Assembly (NCBI GenBank): GCA_014898415.1
Contig: RCTD01000006.1
Location: 1,550,001 to 1,614,000 of the forward strand
Reading direction: 5' to 3'
From: Stromatinia cepivora
Taxonomy: Eukaryota; Ascomycota; Leotiomycetes; Helotiales; Sclerotiniaceae
Length of the DNA stretch: 64,000 bases
The position numbers were made by a program, and so were the translations under genes. Under the pieces are notes generated by a model. It was not told the DNA's origin and did no database searches. It saw only the letters and a list, made by a program, of their open reading frames with translations. Below, one piece after another: positions 47,801 through 58,042 of the stretch. Numbering within the stretch: position 1 is the first letter of the stretch; the number at the start of each line of letters is the position of its first letter.

Positions 47801-48907
47801 AAAAATCTGTTTCGTATCCCAGCCAAAGGACTTGGTGAGCTCGTTGGTACTCACGGCCGTGGAGGAGGATTGCAGCTGATAGAAAAGACGTTGTAAAGTA
47901 TATGCGCTGTTTGTGGTGGTGTCCTCGTCTTGTGTTGGAATTTGATATACTGCCTATTATGTGTTAATGTATATTTTTTTCATGGTAGCTAGTCCACAAT
48001 ACGTACCTTTCGGAAGGCATTAGTAAAATACAGGGACTGAATGAGCGAGTTTAAATAACAGGTCGCTCCTTGATTTTTCAGCCCTACAAATCCGGTTTCT
48101 TTCTTCGAATCATAGTTGGCGAAGTTATGCCATAAAACACCAGTTTCGTCTTCGACTACTCTTACATACGCCGTTATATTTGCTTCTCCGTTCTCGACTA
48201 GAACCCTTGGAGGATTAGAACCCGGCCATACATGGTGGAAAAGCTTGCGGGTTTCATGGAATCGTGTAAAGCCCCAATCCCCTTCATCTTTGGTAAATCG
48301 ATGATGTGCGGTATGATGAGTGTAGAGAGTTGGATCATTCTTGTTCCATAAAACGAGGCCGAATTGTAAACAGCATACAAAATCGTCCGGAGGCTTTCCG
48401 TCTTCAAATCCATGCTCCAAGTAGAAGGACACGTTATCGGTATTGTTTCCATAGGGGAACATTAGGATACGCCTAACCTGATCAGCACTCATTGCGCATT
48501 TGCATTGTGTATTCCAGATGGTTACCATGGATATCCTGCAGCCTCAAAAATAGGACCATGTTCCCTTTTGGCAAGTCCATGCCAGTTTTTAATCTCCCAA
48601 GTATTGTGAACCGTCTCTAATATCGGAGGCTGTTGATCTAATGGTGGCAATACCAGCTCTGCCATAGCTTCATCTATTGTGCACACGTCAGCTCAGTGTC
48701 TTGGACCTTCCATGGTTTATTGCTCGTACAATCATCAGCAGGCGTTGGCCTTGGCTCGTCCGGATCTATGATGGCGATGTCATCCTTCTCGTTATCCGAT
48801 GGCTCGACATACTCGTCAGGATCGACAATCATATTCTCGGGTGATTGTATGGCTGCATCGAAAGACTGTTTGCATGAGATGAAATCAGTACGAGGATCAT
48901 ATGCCAT
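44831..48907 (-). CDS. Ubiquitin carboxyl-terminal hydrolase, USP7/Ubp15 type, 1202 aa, 10 exons
   Basis: Exons: 48907-48730, 48673-48526, 48472-48007, 47953-47017, 46967-46327, 46275-46133, 46080-45543, 45488-45171, 45121-44992 and 44940-44831. The sum is a whole number of codons. Removes ubiquitin from proteins; yeast and fission-yeast relatives act in cell cycle, endocytosis and peroxisome upkeep. Order: acidic N-tail; MATH/TRAF domain (about residues 75-205, 'TWEIKNWHGLA', 'WRILMFPYGN'); USP domain with catalytic Cys box 'GLKNQGATCYLNSLIQSLYF' and His box 'GDLNAGHYYAFIKPEKDGWF' followed by 'YKYDDDKVT'; then the long HUBL tail ('YEEIKPDMIEPM', 'GDIVCFQKALE') ending 'LGLDHIDKIRNARTGMGDLF'. 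Length matches Ubp15 (about 1230). The sixth-seventh exon join (a Gly/Ser-rich stretch) is the least certain. Confidence 0.93.
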
Positions 48908-50507
48908 TTTGGCGCAGGCAGTACTTGCTACGTGAGATAGATATGGAATATTGAAATCATGGGAGGGGTGGGTGGAAGTGGGGAACGCTCAAGAATCTTT
49001 GCTTACAGGATCCATGGTCGCGGTAGACAAAAAGTACAACCAGCTTCCAGACTTTCCAACGTCCTTCTCAGGTGTACAAGACAAATAGGAAAGGAAGAAA
49101 GAAAAGAAAAGAGGAAGGAAGGAATTAAAATAGGCGGCGGTTTAGAGCAGAACAAAATGAGGAGAAGGAAAAGGAGGATGGTATATTTAAAGCGATGGTA
49201 ATGTCCTGCAAGCTTTGTACACTTTGGAATGAATGAAATCAATAGAGAATCGCTTTGGTAGAAGTCCGAAGGTTTTGAATCTGTGGTGCGAAATTGGATG
49301 TTTCAATGTTGGTTTGTGTTTTTGATCGTGGTAGCGGCAATGTAGTAAATTTCTAGGTAGTGTAATGGTGGTGGTAGTGATAGTGATAGCGAGTTCCTTC
49401 GTTCTTGCCTTATTAAGATAGTATTCTAGTTAAGTAGTAGTTACTCTCTGGTCGTTTCTTTCCGAATAGCTCGAGTGGATTCTTGAATGTGGGTTGAGAA
49501 TCGCTTGTGGTCACAATGAAGTAGGAAGTGTGGCGTAAGTAAATACCAAATACCCAATAATGACGTTTGGTTTTTTGGGGGGTGATGATGGGATTGGGAT
49601 TGGGATTGGGATTGGGATGGGATGCTTAAGCTTGTGAGAGTTGGATGTATTTCATCTCCGATAACTTTGAGTACTCTATATTTATTATTGAATTGTTTAT
49701 ACCTCCTCCGAGTACCCACGGAATAGCTACTAGGTATCTTTTAATATATATAGAATACGCATTAGCTTTCAAGGGCAAAAAGCCATCAAATGATTCACTT
49801 TGTTGAGCATAACAATGTTAAACTCCGTGAATTAATCACATCTTACATCTGCTCGAATATGAAGTTTGACTTGCCAACTTAAGCATGGCTGAGTAGTGCT
49901 AACCTTTGTAGCCCTGGCGCCATAATAACACCACATATATATATATACCTACCTAGGTATATTGATAATCTCATCTAAATAGTTGTAATAGCTATGAGTA
50001 CTAGGTATGTAAAAAGATATACAATCCTGCCTGTTAGACCACCAAAAGCGATAAAATGAAACATTCAATATTTTGGCGTATGTTGAATACTCCTTCATCG
50101 GCCTAGTACCTACCTATTCTCGCCGTTTAATTGCAAGTCCTCGAAGCAATCTTTCCTCTATTAACGAAAGCTGGAATATTAGAACATAAAATCAAACATG
50201 AAATAGTAATGTTTGTTTCTCAATTCGCTGATAGAGAGCAGTAGATAGGCATTATACATATACCCAAGTATCCAGATAGACTTCAACAAATGTTTATACG
50301 AGTCAAACTATATGATAAACATTATATTACGATTTCCCCAGCTACTCTATGGTATCATGTGAAGTTCCTCAACTTCAAAAAGTAAGAATAAAAGCAATGG
50401 ATATATGGACGCCCCCCAAATTACAGAAGAATCTCGCTTTAGACGATGCCCCCGCGATATTACAACTTTCAAAAGAGATCAATGATCCTGCCGTCATTTT
50501 GAGTCTT
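48908..50507. other. Long intergenic spacer with GGGATT repeats
   Basis: 1.6 kb: the promoter and 5' leader of the deubiquitinase gene, then the SFH5 3' flank. It holds purine-rich DNA (49080-49180), a (GGGATT)n run at 49592-49620, and TA repeats near 49935. I see no gene. Confidence 0.6.
49592..49620. repeat. (GGGATT)n microsatellite
   Basis: About five copies of GGGATT head to tail, ending in a GGGATGGGATG variant. It is one base change per unit away from the TTAGGG telomere repeat, but short and internal, so a telomere relic is not supported. Confidence 0.8.
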
Positions 50508-51624
50508 CTAGTCAGATTTTGGAACGTCGCCCCCAGAATATTTAACTGTACGACCACTCTCCAATTCTTCACCCTTTCCTCCGTATTCCTTGGGCAACCT
50601 CTCGGCAATACCAGGAATTTCAGCACCCAGGTTAGAACCGTAGCTGAGCGGATGGAATTTTTTGATTGTGTCGGCGCTCAAAAAGATTTTCATAGCTGTG
50701 AATACCCAACCCATGACCATGGGAACATTTACGAAGAACTTTTCTTTCAATAGCTCAGGATAAGCCATGCTGAATGCCTGGATTGTCTCTTTGGATGCAG
50801 CACGGATACTTGGGTCCATTCGTAGGAAACTGACATTGAGATAATCGTGGACCTGGATCATACGATATGGATCAGGACCGTTCTCGGGAATCTTTTCTGT
50901 TGCTGAGGCAAGATCTAACTCTCTGATGGACAGTTCCATAAGAGCTGCTCTCCACTTGAGAAATCTAAGTCATAAGATCAATACCATGTCAACACCACAG
51001 CTAATAGGTTACTCACTCAGGCACGTCACTGAAAGTCTTCTTGACATCCTTCACTGCCCCGTAGATGTTCCATGTGATGACTTCTTTGCCACCCTCGCTG
51101 GTAGGATAAGACGTTACGTATCCCAATTTACCAAACTTGACTTTATCAAACTCAGTATCCTCCAAGAGCTTTTGTGGTTGCATAGCCTTTCGCCATTTCA
51201 GAGCCTCGATCAATTGAGCTTTGGCTTTGGTAACATCTTTTGTGTTCGCCCGTAAGAATTTCTCGAGTACTATACTTGTTTGGACGTGATCTTCCGATGG
51301 ATCAAGTACAATTCCCCACATCTCATTGTGTCCAGCTACCTCGAGAATTGCCGGCAATTCTGAAAAGAATTTGGACAATGGGGGGCCATCATGTGTTTTA
51401 GTAGTCTTGTCGAATGAGACTGAGGGTTGGGAGGTTGAAAGCGCTTTCACCACATCGGCATCTTTTGTAGATTCTACTCTGGCGGCTACTGGTTCTGACT
51501 CTATTGTTGTAGGTTTTTGGTCCTCGAAGATTGCTGGTTCTGACTCCATCATTGTAGTTTTTGGTTCAACAACCTCCTCTGAGATATTAACTTTTGCGAT
51601 GTTTGTATCGACCTCCGCACTCAT
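50508..51624 (-). CDS. SFH5: Phosphatidylinositol transfer protein SFH5 (CRAL-TRIO/Sec14 family), 354 aa
   Basis: Exons: 51624-51017 and 50964-50508, in phase across a 52-bp intron. Sec14-homologue Sfh5 exchanges phosphatidylinositol at ER and plasma-membrane contacts in yeast and has been shown to bind heme. Residues 1-85 are acidic, Thr/Ser/Glu-rich and probably disordered. Then 'LPAILEVAGHNEMWGIVLDP' and 'TSIVLEKFLRANTKDVTKAK' form the CRAL-TRIO N-lobe. The lipid-binding core has 'YPTSEGGKEVITWNIYGAVK', 'MIQVHDYLNVSFLRMDPSIR' and 'AYPELLKEKFFVNVPMVMGW', ending 'LPKEYGGKGEEL'. Both length and the Tyr-rich core agree with Sfh5 and not with classical Sec14. It diverges from the CRH gene, with an 826-bp shared upstream region. 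Confidence 0.93.
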
Positions 51625-52450
51625 TTTTGGTTTCGTTATTCAACAATGGATGGATGAATGAATTAATTAATTAATTAATTAGTACGAGGTTAGAAGGTAA
51701 TCGCCGCCAACCTTTTTCTGTTTGTTTTAATCTTTTGGCAAAGGGCATTGGCATTGTTTTTATCAACTTCCGACTCACCGACGCTAATTGATCAAGACAA
51801 TCAACCTCCCTCAAATCCAGCCTTCTTTGCTTCATTATTGTATTGGTGAATTGAATCAGGCTGAGCTTCGAATGCTATACTAATACGGTAGGTACTACCT
51901 AGTAGGTAACTAATAAAAGAACAAGCCAACCTGAATTTTACCCAGAACTCCAAGGGATTGTGCCCGTATTATATTAATTTATACATCATGTATTCATTCC
52001 TAGTACTCGGTACTGCAGTATTGCGTATACTCAATAATATGATATGATGACGATTGATTTAGTATCCATTCGGAGTTTTGCTATACCACTTTCCTTCTAG
52101 AACTAATTGAATCCTTGTTTATAGGTCTCTGATGTTATCAAAATGTACAACACGATAATGAGGTGGCTGGGACAAATATAATATCTCCTGCAGCCTCACA
52201 CACCCACACGAGTAGCTGCATGAAATGGTATATTTCCATATTCACTTCCGTTGAAGGGTACTTACCCATATATTTTTCGGATCTTTTTACAATATTCTGA
52301 ACGCACAACGGTAGCTATCCTTCAGCGACAATTTGGAGCTCTTCTTGGTAATTGACTCCAGCCTTCAGGTAGGTCGGTCGCTGATCTAAGCTGTTGTGGG
52401 ACAATAATTGTCCTTCTGCAACTCGCCTTTCATCTTATCTGATCTTAGAG
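51625..52450. other. Divergent promoter region
   Basis: Shared upstream DNA of SFH5 (-) and the CRH-type gene (+). Includes (AATT)n at 51659-51680, directly upstream of the SFH5 start, and GGTAGGTACTACCTAGTAGG inverted text near 51890-51908. No other feature. Confidence 0.6.
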
Positions 52451-53970
52451 ATGTTTCCCAAACTTATTCTCACCGCTGCAACAACATTGTTGTCTGCTAA
52501 AACAACCTTTGCGCAGACTTACAGTTCTTGTAATCCATTATTTACAAGTAAGTGGCTTCATTTCCTTACCTTATTGAAGTCTCACTGACCTCACACCAGC
52601 CAGCTGTCCTGCGAACACTGCCTTGGGGAAATCTATTGATGTCGACTTCACTTCTGGATCAGTAGATGCCTTCACTGGCTCTGGTGATATCACATATAAC
52701 TCCAATGGCGCTTCGTTCACAGTATCCAAATCAGGCGATGCACCGACACTCTCCAGTATCTTCTACATCATGTTTGGAAAGGTGCAGATCACAATGAAGG
52801 CAGCTCCTGGTGCGGGTATCGTTAGCACACTGGTACTGCAATCTGACGACTTGGATGAGATTGATATGGAATGGCTTGGAGCGGATGATACCGAAGTACA
52901 AACGAACTATTTCGGCAAAGGCAAGGTCACAGATTACAATCGTGGGGCTTTTAACCCCGCTCCAAATAACCAAGGTCAATTCATCACTTATACTGTCGAA
53001 TGGACTTCAGAGCAGCTCGTTTGGTCGGTAGGTTCTACCGTCGTCAGAGTTCTTACACCAGCTACAGCCGACGCCGATCAATACCCGCAATCACCAATGC
53101 AAATCAAGTTTGGAGCATGGTCGGGAGGGGATTCATCGAACGCCCCAGGTACAATTTCATGGGCGCGTGGTCCAACCGATTACTCTGCTGGGCCTTTTAC
53201 TATGGTTGTTCAGTCAATTGACGTTAGTGATTATTCCACCGGTACACAATATAGATACGGAGACGAATCCGGAAGCTGGACATCAATCGAAGCTGTCGGT
53301 GGATCAGTAAATGGCAATGTGCCAGCCTCAGCTTCAGCCGTTCAAACTGCTGGTGCTGCAGCCGTCACATCCAGCTCCCCAACTATCCCAGCTGGAATCA
53401 ATAATGGTAACTCGGCCACTCGAACCGGATGGCCTTGGGTTGCCGGGACGCGAACCGTATCAGAAGTGACATGGAGTACTGGGCCAAGCATTCCTTCAGG
53501 TTGGGAAATATCTTCTACCGGGAAAATTGTCCCTGTGAGTGCTTCACCTATAAGTACGTGTCGATCTCTCCCCATATTCCCCATGCTCCTCAAATACTGA
53601 TTTGACTATCTAGACATCCGCAGGATCAACCCCCTCCTATTATGCGGGCCCTTCGCCTTCTTCTTCTTCGCTGCAATCAGGAGATGGCCTTGAAACGATC
53701 ACGGGCTGGGATTCAAGAGGATTTGCTGTAACGAGCACGGTTTTTGTAGGATGCAGCACGGCAAAAGGCTACAATCAGCAAGGGTTTCTGGTAACAGGAA
53801 CAGGAACAGCGGCTTGTACAACTGGAACTGGCCAAGGAGGCCTCGGTACAAATGCTGCAGGTGCCATTGGCGGAAAAGTCCGGAGTACAAATAATGCTAC
53901 AAATGATCAAAAAGCCTTGCCTACATTGTTGGGCATAGTGGCGGTAGCCGTTGGAGGTTTGTGGGTTTAA
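52451..53970 (+). CDS. GPI-anchored cell-wall transglycosylase, CRH family (GH16), 462 aa
   Basis: Exons: 52451-52547, 52600-53534 and 53614-53970. CRH enzymes cut chitin and join it to beta-1,6/1,3-glucan in the fungal wall. Seen: signal peptide (residues 1-21, ending 'AKTTFA'); a short Cys-containing start ('SSCNPLF', 'SCPANTALG'); the GH16 catalytic box 'DLDEIDMEWLG' with nucleophile and acid/base glutamates in ExDxE form; then 'EVQTNYFGKG' and 'YTVEWTSEQLVWSV'; and 'MQIKFGAWSGGD'. From about residue 290 a Ser/Thr/Gly-rich linker runs to a C-terminal hydrophobic tail 'ALPTLLGIVAVAVGGLWV' after polar residues, a GPI signal. No CBM18 chitin-binding module is present. The nearest yeast counterparts are Crh1, Crr1 and Utr2; I do not choose between them. 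The second donor (53535) was set by frame. Confidence 0.93.
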
Positions 53971-54635
53971 CAAAAACTCAATATGCTATATGGGTTTACG
54001 GATGGGCTTGGATCGGAAGGAAAAGGGAGTCTGATATGATATATTATGGTTGGAAAATGGATGGGATTGGTTATCTAAACTTTAACGGAAAAGCTCCCTG
54101 AAGGAAGAGATGGCTGTGTGAATGCCCATGCAAGGGAATAAGTTAATGATGGATGATGGGTAAGAAGAAAACTTGGGTTCTGATGATGAGGATAAAGATG
54201 AATGATAAATGACTACATATATACATATATATATATATCTGTCTCTATCTTGAATTTCCATAATTGTTACAGGGCTTGTCATTATGCCCCTTGTAAATTC
54301 TTTCCATGTTATGTATCTTCTAGTGAATTGAGATGAATTTAATCAATCAAATAGAGAGACTAAAGTGAATGGATATGGTACATAACAAAGGTTGGATCTC
54401 AGGACTAATTCGGATGTTTTGAATCTTAAAAGAAGGATTCAGTTAACTTAGGGGTACACGCGAGGATATAGAAAATGAAAGATAGTAGTTGAATGAAAGG
54501 GGTAGTCTACTGACTGTGAGCAATGAAGAGGGATCTTTGGAGATATCTCAGAAGGACTTGTTCTGTTGTATATCTTAAAAAAAAGGGGTTTAGTTAATTG
54601 AGGAGAACAAGCGAGGATATCGGGTGCATGAGGTA
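53971..54635. other. Intergenic up to the Tc1 element
   Basis: 3' flank of the CRH gene. Two diverged copies of an ACRAGCGAGGATATMG-like block (54459-54472 and 54607-54621) suggest an old local duplication. A TA run lies at about 54213-54240. Confidence 0.55.
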
Positions 54636-56014
54636 CAGTACTAGTCAACTTATATTACCCCACAACCTAATTTCAGTTTTTTTATATATTCAATATCTAT
54701 TTTTCAACTTAATTATAAAATCAATCATTAATTATTATAATCTAAAATTTGAATATATTGAAGTTCTATATCTATACTATTCCCCAAAAAAAATTCAAAT
54801 CTTTATTGCTCTATAATTAATCAATATTTTGTATACCAGTCCTTTATCACAATATAAGCCTCAATTCTATTAGGCATATTCGCTCCTAATTTATCGAATA
54901 ATTCTTGATCTAATATATCCCAAACTACTTATAAACAATTCTCTAATCTTTGTCTAATATATTCCGATTCGCTTTTATCGGCTGCAATATCAAGAAATAT
55001 CTTATATAACCTCACTTTTAAAGCCTATTAAATATATTCAATAGAATTGAGATTAAAAGAATAAAAAGGTTAATTCTTCAATATTGAGATCCTTTTCTTT
55101 TGAAATCAATCCTATACTTTATAAATACAATAAATAAAAGTATTATCCTGCATAAATTTATATCCTGGACCTAATCTTTCAAAAGCAAGGCCTACCTCAA
55201 TATCGAGGACCTTAAGATATGAATTAGCATTATACCCATATTTCTTATTCTCAAAATCTCTATCCATTATATATAAATTACTCCTTCCAAAATCCTAAAA
55301 GCCTCCCCAGATTATAATCTTTATATTCTTATTCGTACTATATATTTGAACCATTCTAGGTTCCCATTTCTGAGCAGGAGTACAGAAGTACCATTCTCCT
55401 CTTTTACCCCGCCCCCATTCTACAAAGCATTCATCACTCCATACAACTAATCCCCATTCCTTCATTATCAACCCCCTATATACTAGGCACTATACAAACC
55501 GCTTAAACATATATACCTGAATAAATTCCGGCCGCTTTTTACATTTCCAATTGATAATTTCATAAACCTTCAAAATCTTTTTAATAGTAAAGGTATTACA
55601 TTTAAGATCTACAGCTATTTTTGTTTGTATATAGATTGATTTTGAATGTAATCGAATATATCGAACTAATATATATTCTTCTCTTTCTGTATAAAATCTA
55701 ATTCGAGGAATACAAGATAGATTTATGCCTTCATTGCATAATACATCTTACTGTAAAGTATAGCAAACAATTCGCACTTCGAGATTGAGGTCAATTGCAA
55801 TACGATAAGGATTAAAGCCATTGAAAGCTTTGCCAATAATTTTACCATATAAATATAGAGTAAAATACTTAAAAGCTAACTCCCTTTCAATATTCAAGGT
55901 TCTGGGAATATATTGTAATGCCATTGATGAATAAATAATAAAGAGAGTTGAAATTCAATTCGCGAAATTTACGCGTTTTTAAGGTTTTGGGGTAATATAA
56001 GTGCACGGTTACTG
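54636..56014 (-). mobile_element. Tc1/mariner DNA transposon, decayed, with both terminal inverted repeats
   Basis: The ends form an inverted repeat of about 34 bp: CAGTACTAGTCAACTTATAT... on the left against CAGTAACCGTGCACTTATAT... read inward from the right, both continuing TACCCCAMAACC. Each end abuts a TA dinucleotide (54634-54635 and 56015-56016), the Tc1/mariner target site. The 1379-bp length is normal for a one-gene element. The enclosed transposase gene (54820-55924, minus) is broken by many A/T-type changes. Confidence 0.9.
54820..55924 (-). pseudogene. Tc1-type transposase pseudogene
   Basis: Starts with an ATG at 55924 and a helix-turn-helix-like N-terminus ('MALQYIPRTLNIERELAFKY', then 'GKIIGKAFNGFN'). 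Later pieces recognisable through stops include a 'CFVEWGRGKRGEWYF' region and 'IIIWGGF.DFGRSNLYIMD', with the motif 'FMQDN' for the second DDE acidic residue. Towards the end are 'FNLNSIEYI' (family 'DLNPIE.IW', third acidic position) and a final 'IKDWYTKY'. The fragments keep the order of a fungal Tc1 DDE transposase of about 340-370 aa. Stops arise mostly from CAA/CAG/TGG to TAA/TAG/TGA changes, as RIP produces. Inactive. Confidence 0.85.
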
Positions 56015-57700
56015 TAGGAGATGGATAGTTATACTGGTTTAGAAGGGAAAATGGAAAAAGGAATGGAAAAGCTGCGGGGAACTTGTTTTGTCTGTTATGT
56101 CTGTTATATGAAAGGAGGAAAGGGGGTAGTGGAGGGATATAAGTGAGGGTGCTTTTATGGATTGATCAGATATATAATTGAAAAATAGAAGAGTGAATGT
56201 TAGTTATATCAAATAAGATATACCCCTGTCTTTCTCTACAAGATAACTTCAATCTCTTTCTCTAGATCTATGAAAGCGCCCTCTAAGATACTGGGTTCCT
56301 TTCAGCATATACAAGATCCAGAAAGCAATCACAGTTAGGAATTTGACTAGATAGAGATGGATTAGTCCTTCATGTAGTACTTGGAAATGTAAATGGCAGT
56401 CGTCAGACATTGTGGGGCCTCAAGTTTACCTTTTGCTATACATCTCAAAACATGAATTCTCAGATTAGTATCTGGACTTTTATGAACTTTTCCTTTTTCT
56501 AGAGTTATCTAGAAAGGAGCTCTAGCCCATGAGCATTGCAAAGTGGCTTGTTAGACTTTGAATGCAGGAACCCAGAATCATTTGGATACTCAGTATTTAA
56601 ATCTAACAGCAGTGGCCCGGGCTCAAATGATTCAAGGCATAAGTATTGAATACCTGTACTATTCTCTTCAATTAAATATCCAACCCCGAATATCAAATGC
56701 TTTTGTTGCACATCTGATGCTTGCACAGCAGTACTAGTCTAGTTGCTTACACCCTACCTTTAGCTTTTTGCCAGCTTGAGACAAGCTGGATCATGCATTA
56801 TGGTAATTTAGCAGTTGTGTGCCAATGAGCGCGTTCATTGGACAAACGAGATAGATTGTGTAAATGAAACATTGCAGTACATAGGGATAGCAGCAAACAA
56901 CAGGCAGAACTTTTGGAGCTCTTGTGCTCTTGGGGAGAATGGATGAGATTTGACTGAGCGCTAATCCTGATATAGAGCACAGAATGCTCGTTTTTCATAC
57001 ACTGATATGTTTGCTTTCTCTAAATGCTTTATTTACTTGAGGTCAAAGTATCAATGGAATACCGAGAGACTTTAGGTGAGGAATGTGTTATGGAGCGATT
57101 GCTCGACCAAAAGAATTGCGTGCCCAACAATGAAGCTGTAAATAATAAAACCAGATAAGACAAGAGATATGTGTGGTTTCATACAATGGTAGGGAAGTAA
57201 ACGGTCATACATTCCCAACGTACATGGTGCTGTAAATCCATAGTCACTTTTATCTCAAAATCTGTTGTTAATCTTCACGAAGAGTCGAAAAACACAGCAA
57301 ATATTTTGAAACAAGATATATCAATTGTCAACCTGTCTTAAGTCATAAGCTCTCGAAATTCATACCTAGTGTTGATCAATTTGTATCCGCCAGCAACCTA
57401 AGAGAGGAATTTCCGCCCCTCCAAATCCCGCTTCGGCAATTCACCACCATGACAGATCCATAAACTTTCCGGTGAGTACTAACTCTACTTAGTCAACTGC
57501 TCCTAAAAGAAGTCTGCGAACTGCTGATACCTGTAGTTCGCAGGACTTCATCAGGAGAGGTCTTCTGTAGGCGGCTCGGAGAAAGAGGAGAGACTGCATA
57601 ACCCTCTTAGATATTCCTTGTCATTATCTTCATTTTCAATTGTGGCAAAATACCAATTAGTAGCTCAAACCTTTGCGGTGACTCAAGACTCGTGAATAAT
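56015..57700. other. Gene-poor spacer of normal composition
   Basis: No open frame above 75 codons and no recognisable exon. A hairpin lies at 57509-57549. It may contain further remnants of the dienelactone-hydrolase-like gene or of another dead gene, which I cannot identify. Confidence 0.5.
57509..57549. repeat. Inverted repeat, 14-bp arms
   Basis: GAAGTCTGCGAACT and AGTTCGCAGGACTTC pair over 14 bp with one bulged base around a 12-base loop. It could form a stable RNA or DNA hairpin, or be a transposon footprint. It lies beyond the 3' end of the pseudogene described next. Confidence 0.75.
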
Positions 57701-57714
57701 GCTTACAGTTGGCT

Positions 57715-58042
57715 CTTGATCCCAACCATTCGTGATGCATGGTGGGATATCGATAAGACTCGACAACTCTATTTCCTGCTTCGGGAATATTTTTAGCATC
57801 CACACCACCTAAGGCAAACACAATATGGGGAACCGTGATTTTTTCCGCATCCTCCTTCGCCAGTCAACTAGCAAGCGTCAAATCAATGATATCCTTGGCG
57901 CTTTGGGTATCTCTGTGAAAAACCCAGCCCGGACGTACTTCAAGGGATACTGCCCATGGAGTCCCCATCCCAGAAGCAGCGGCCGCAATCTGCTCCTACC
58001 TGTCAAACATTCCATTAATCAAAAATCAAAGTTTACTTCAAG
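57715..58042 (-). pseudogene. Dienelactone hydrolase-like pseudogene, C-terminal part
   Basis: A minus-strand frame from about 57990 to 57715 reads like the C-terminal half of a fungal dienelactone hydrolase-family protein (alpha/beta hydrolase with a Cys-Asp-His triad). 'GTPWAVSLEVRPGWVF' matches the family's 'HPGWL' region and 'LAKEDAEKITVPHIVFALGG' the 'DAEK...P....A..D' block. 'YPTMHHEWLGSRANC' holds the catalytic His of the 'HGW..ARA' motif, though the usual Gly is Glu here. A TGA interrupts the frame before 'LAKEDAEK'. A GTAAGC donor follows, and a short further exon-like piece seems to lie near 57590-57650. The gene's front half ends at the inverted-repeat element starting at 58043. 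Confidence 0.7.

Noticed and set aside
49592..49620. Interstitial telomere repeat
   Set aside because: The unit is GGGATT and not TTAGGG-equivalent on either strand, and there are only about five copies.
56505..56726. 73-codon minus-strand frame
   Set aside because: Protein-like composition but no recognisable family, splice context or partner exon; left as part of the gene-poor spacer.
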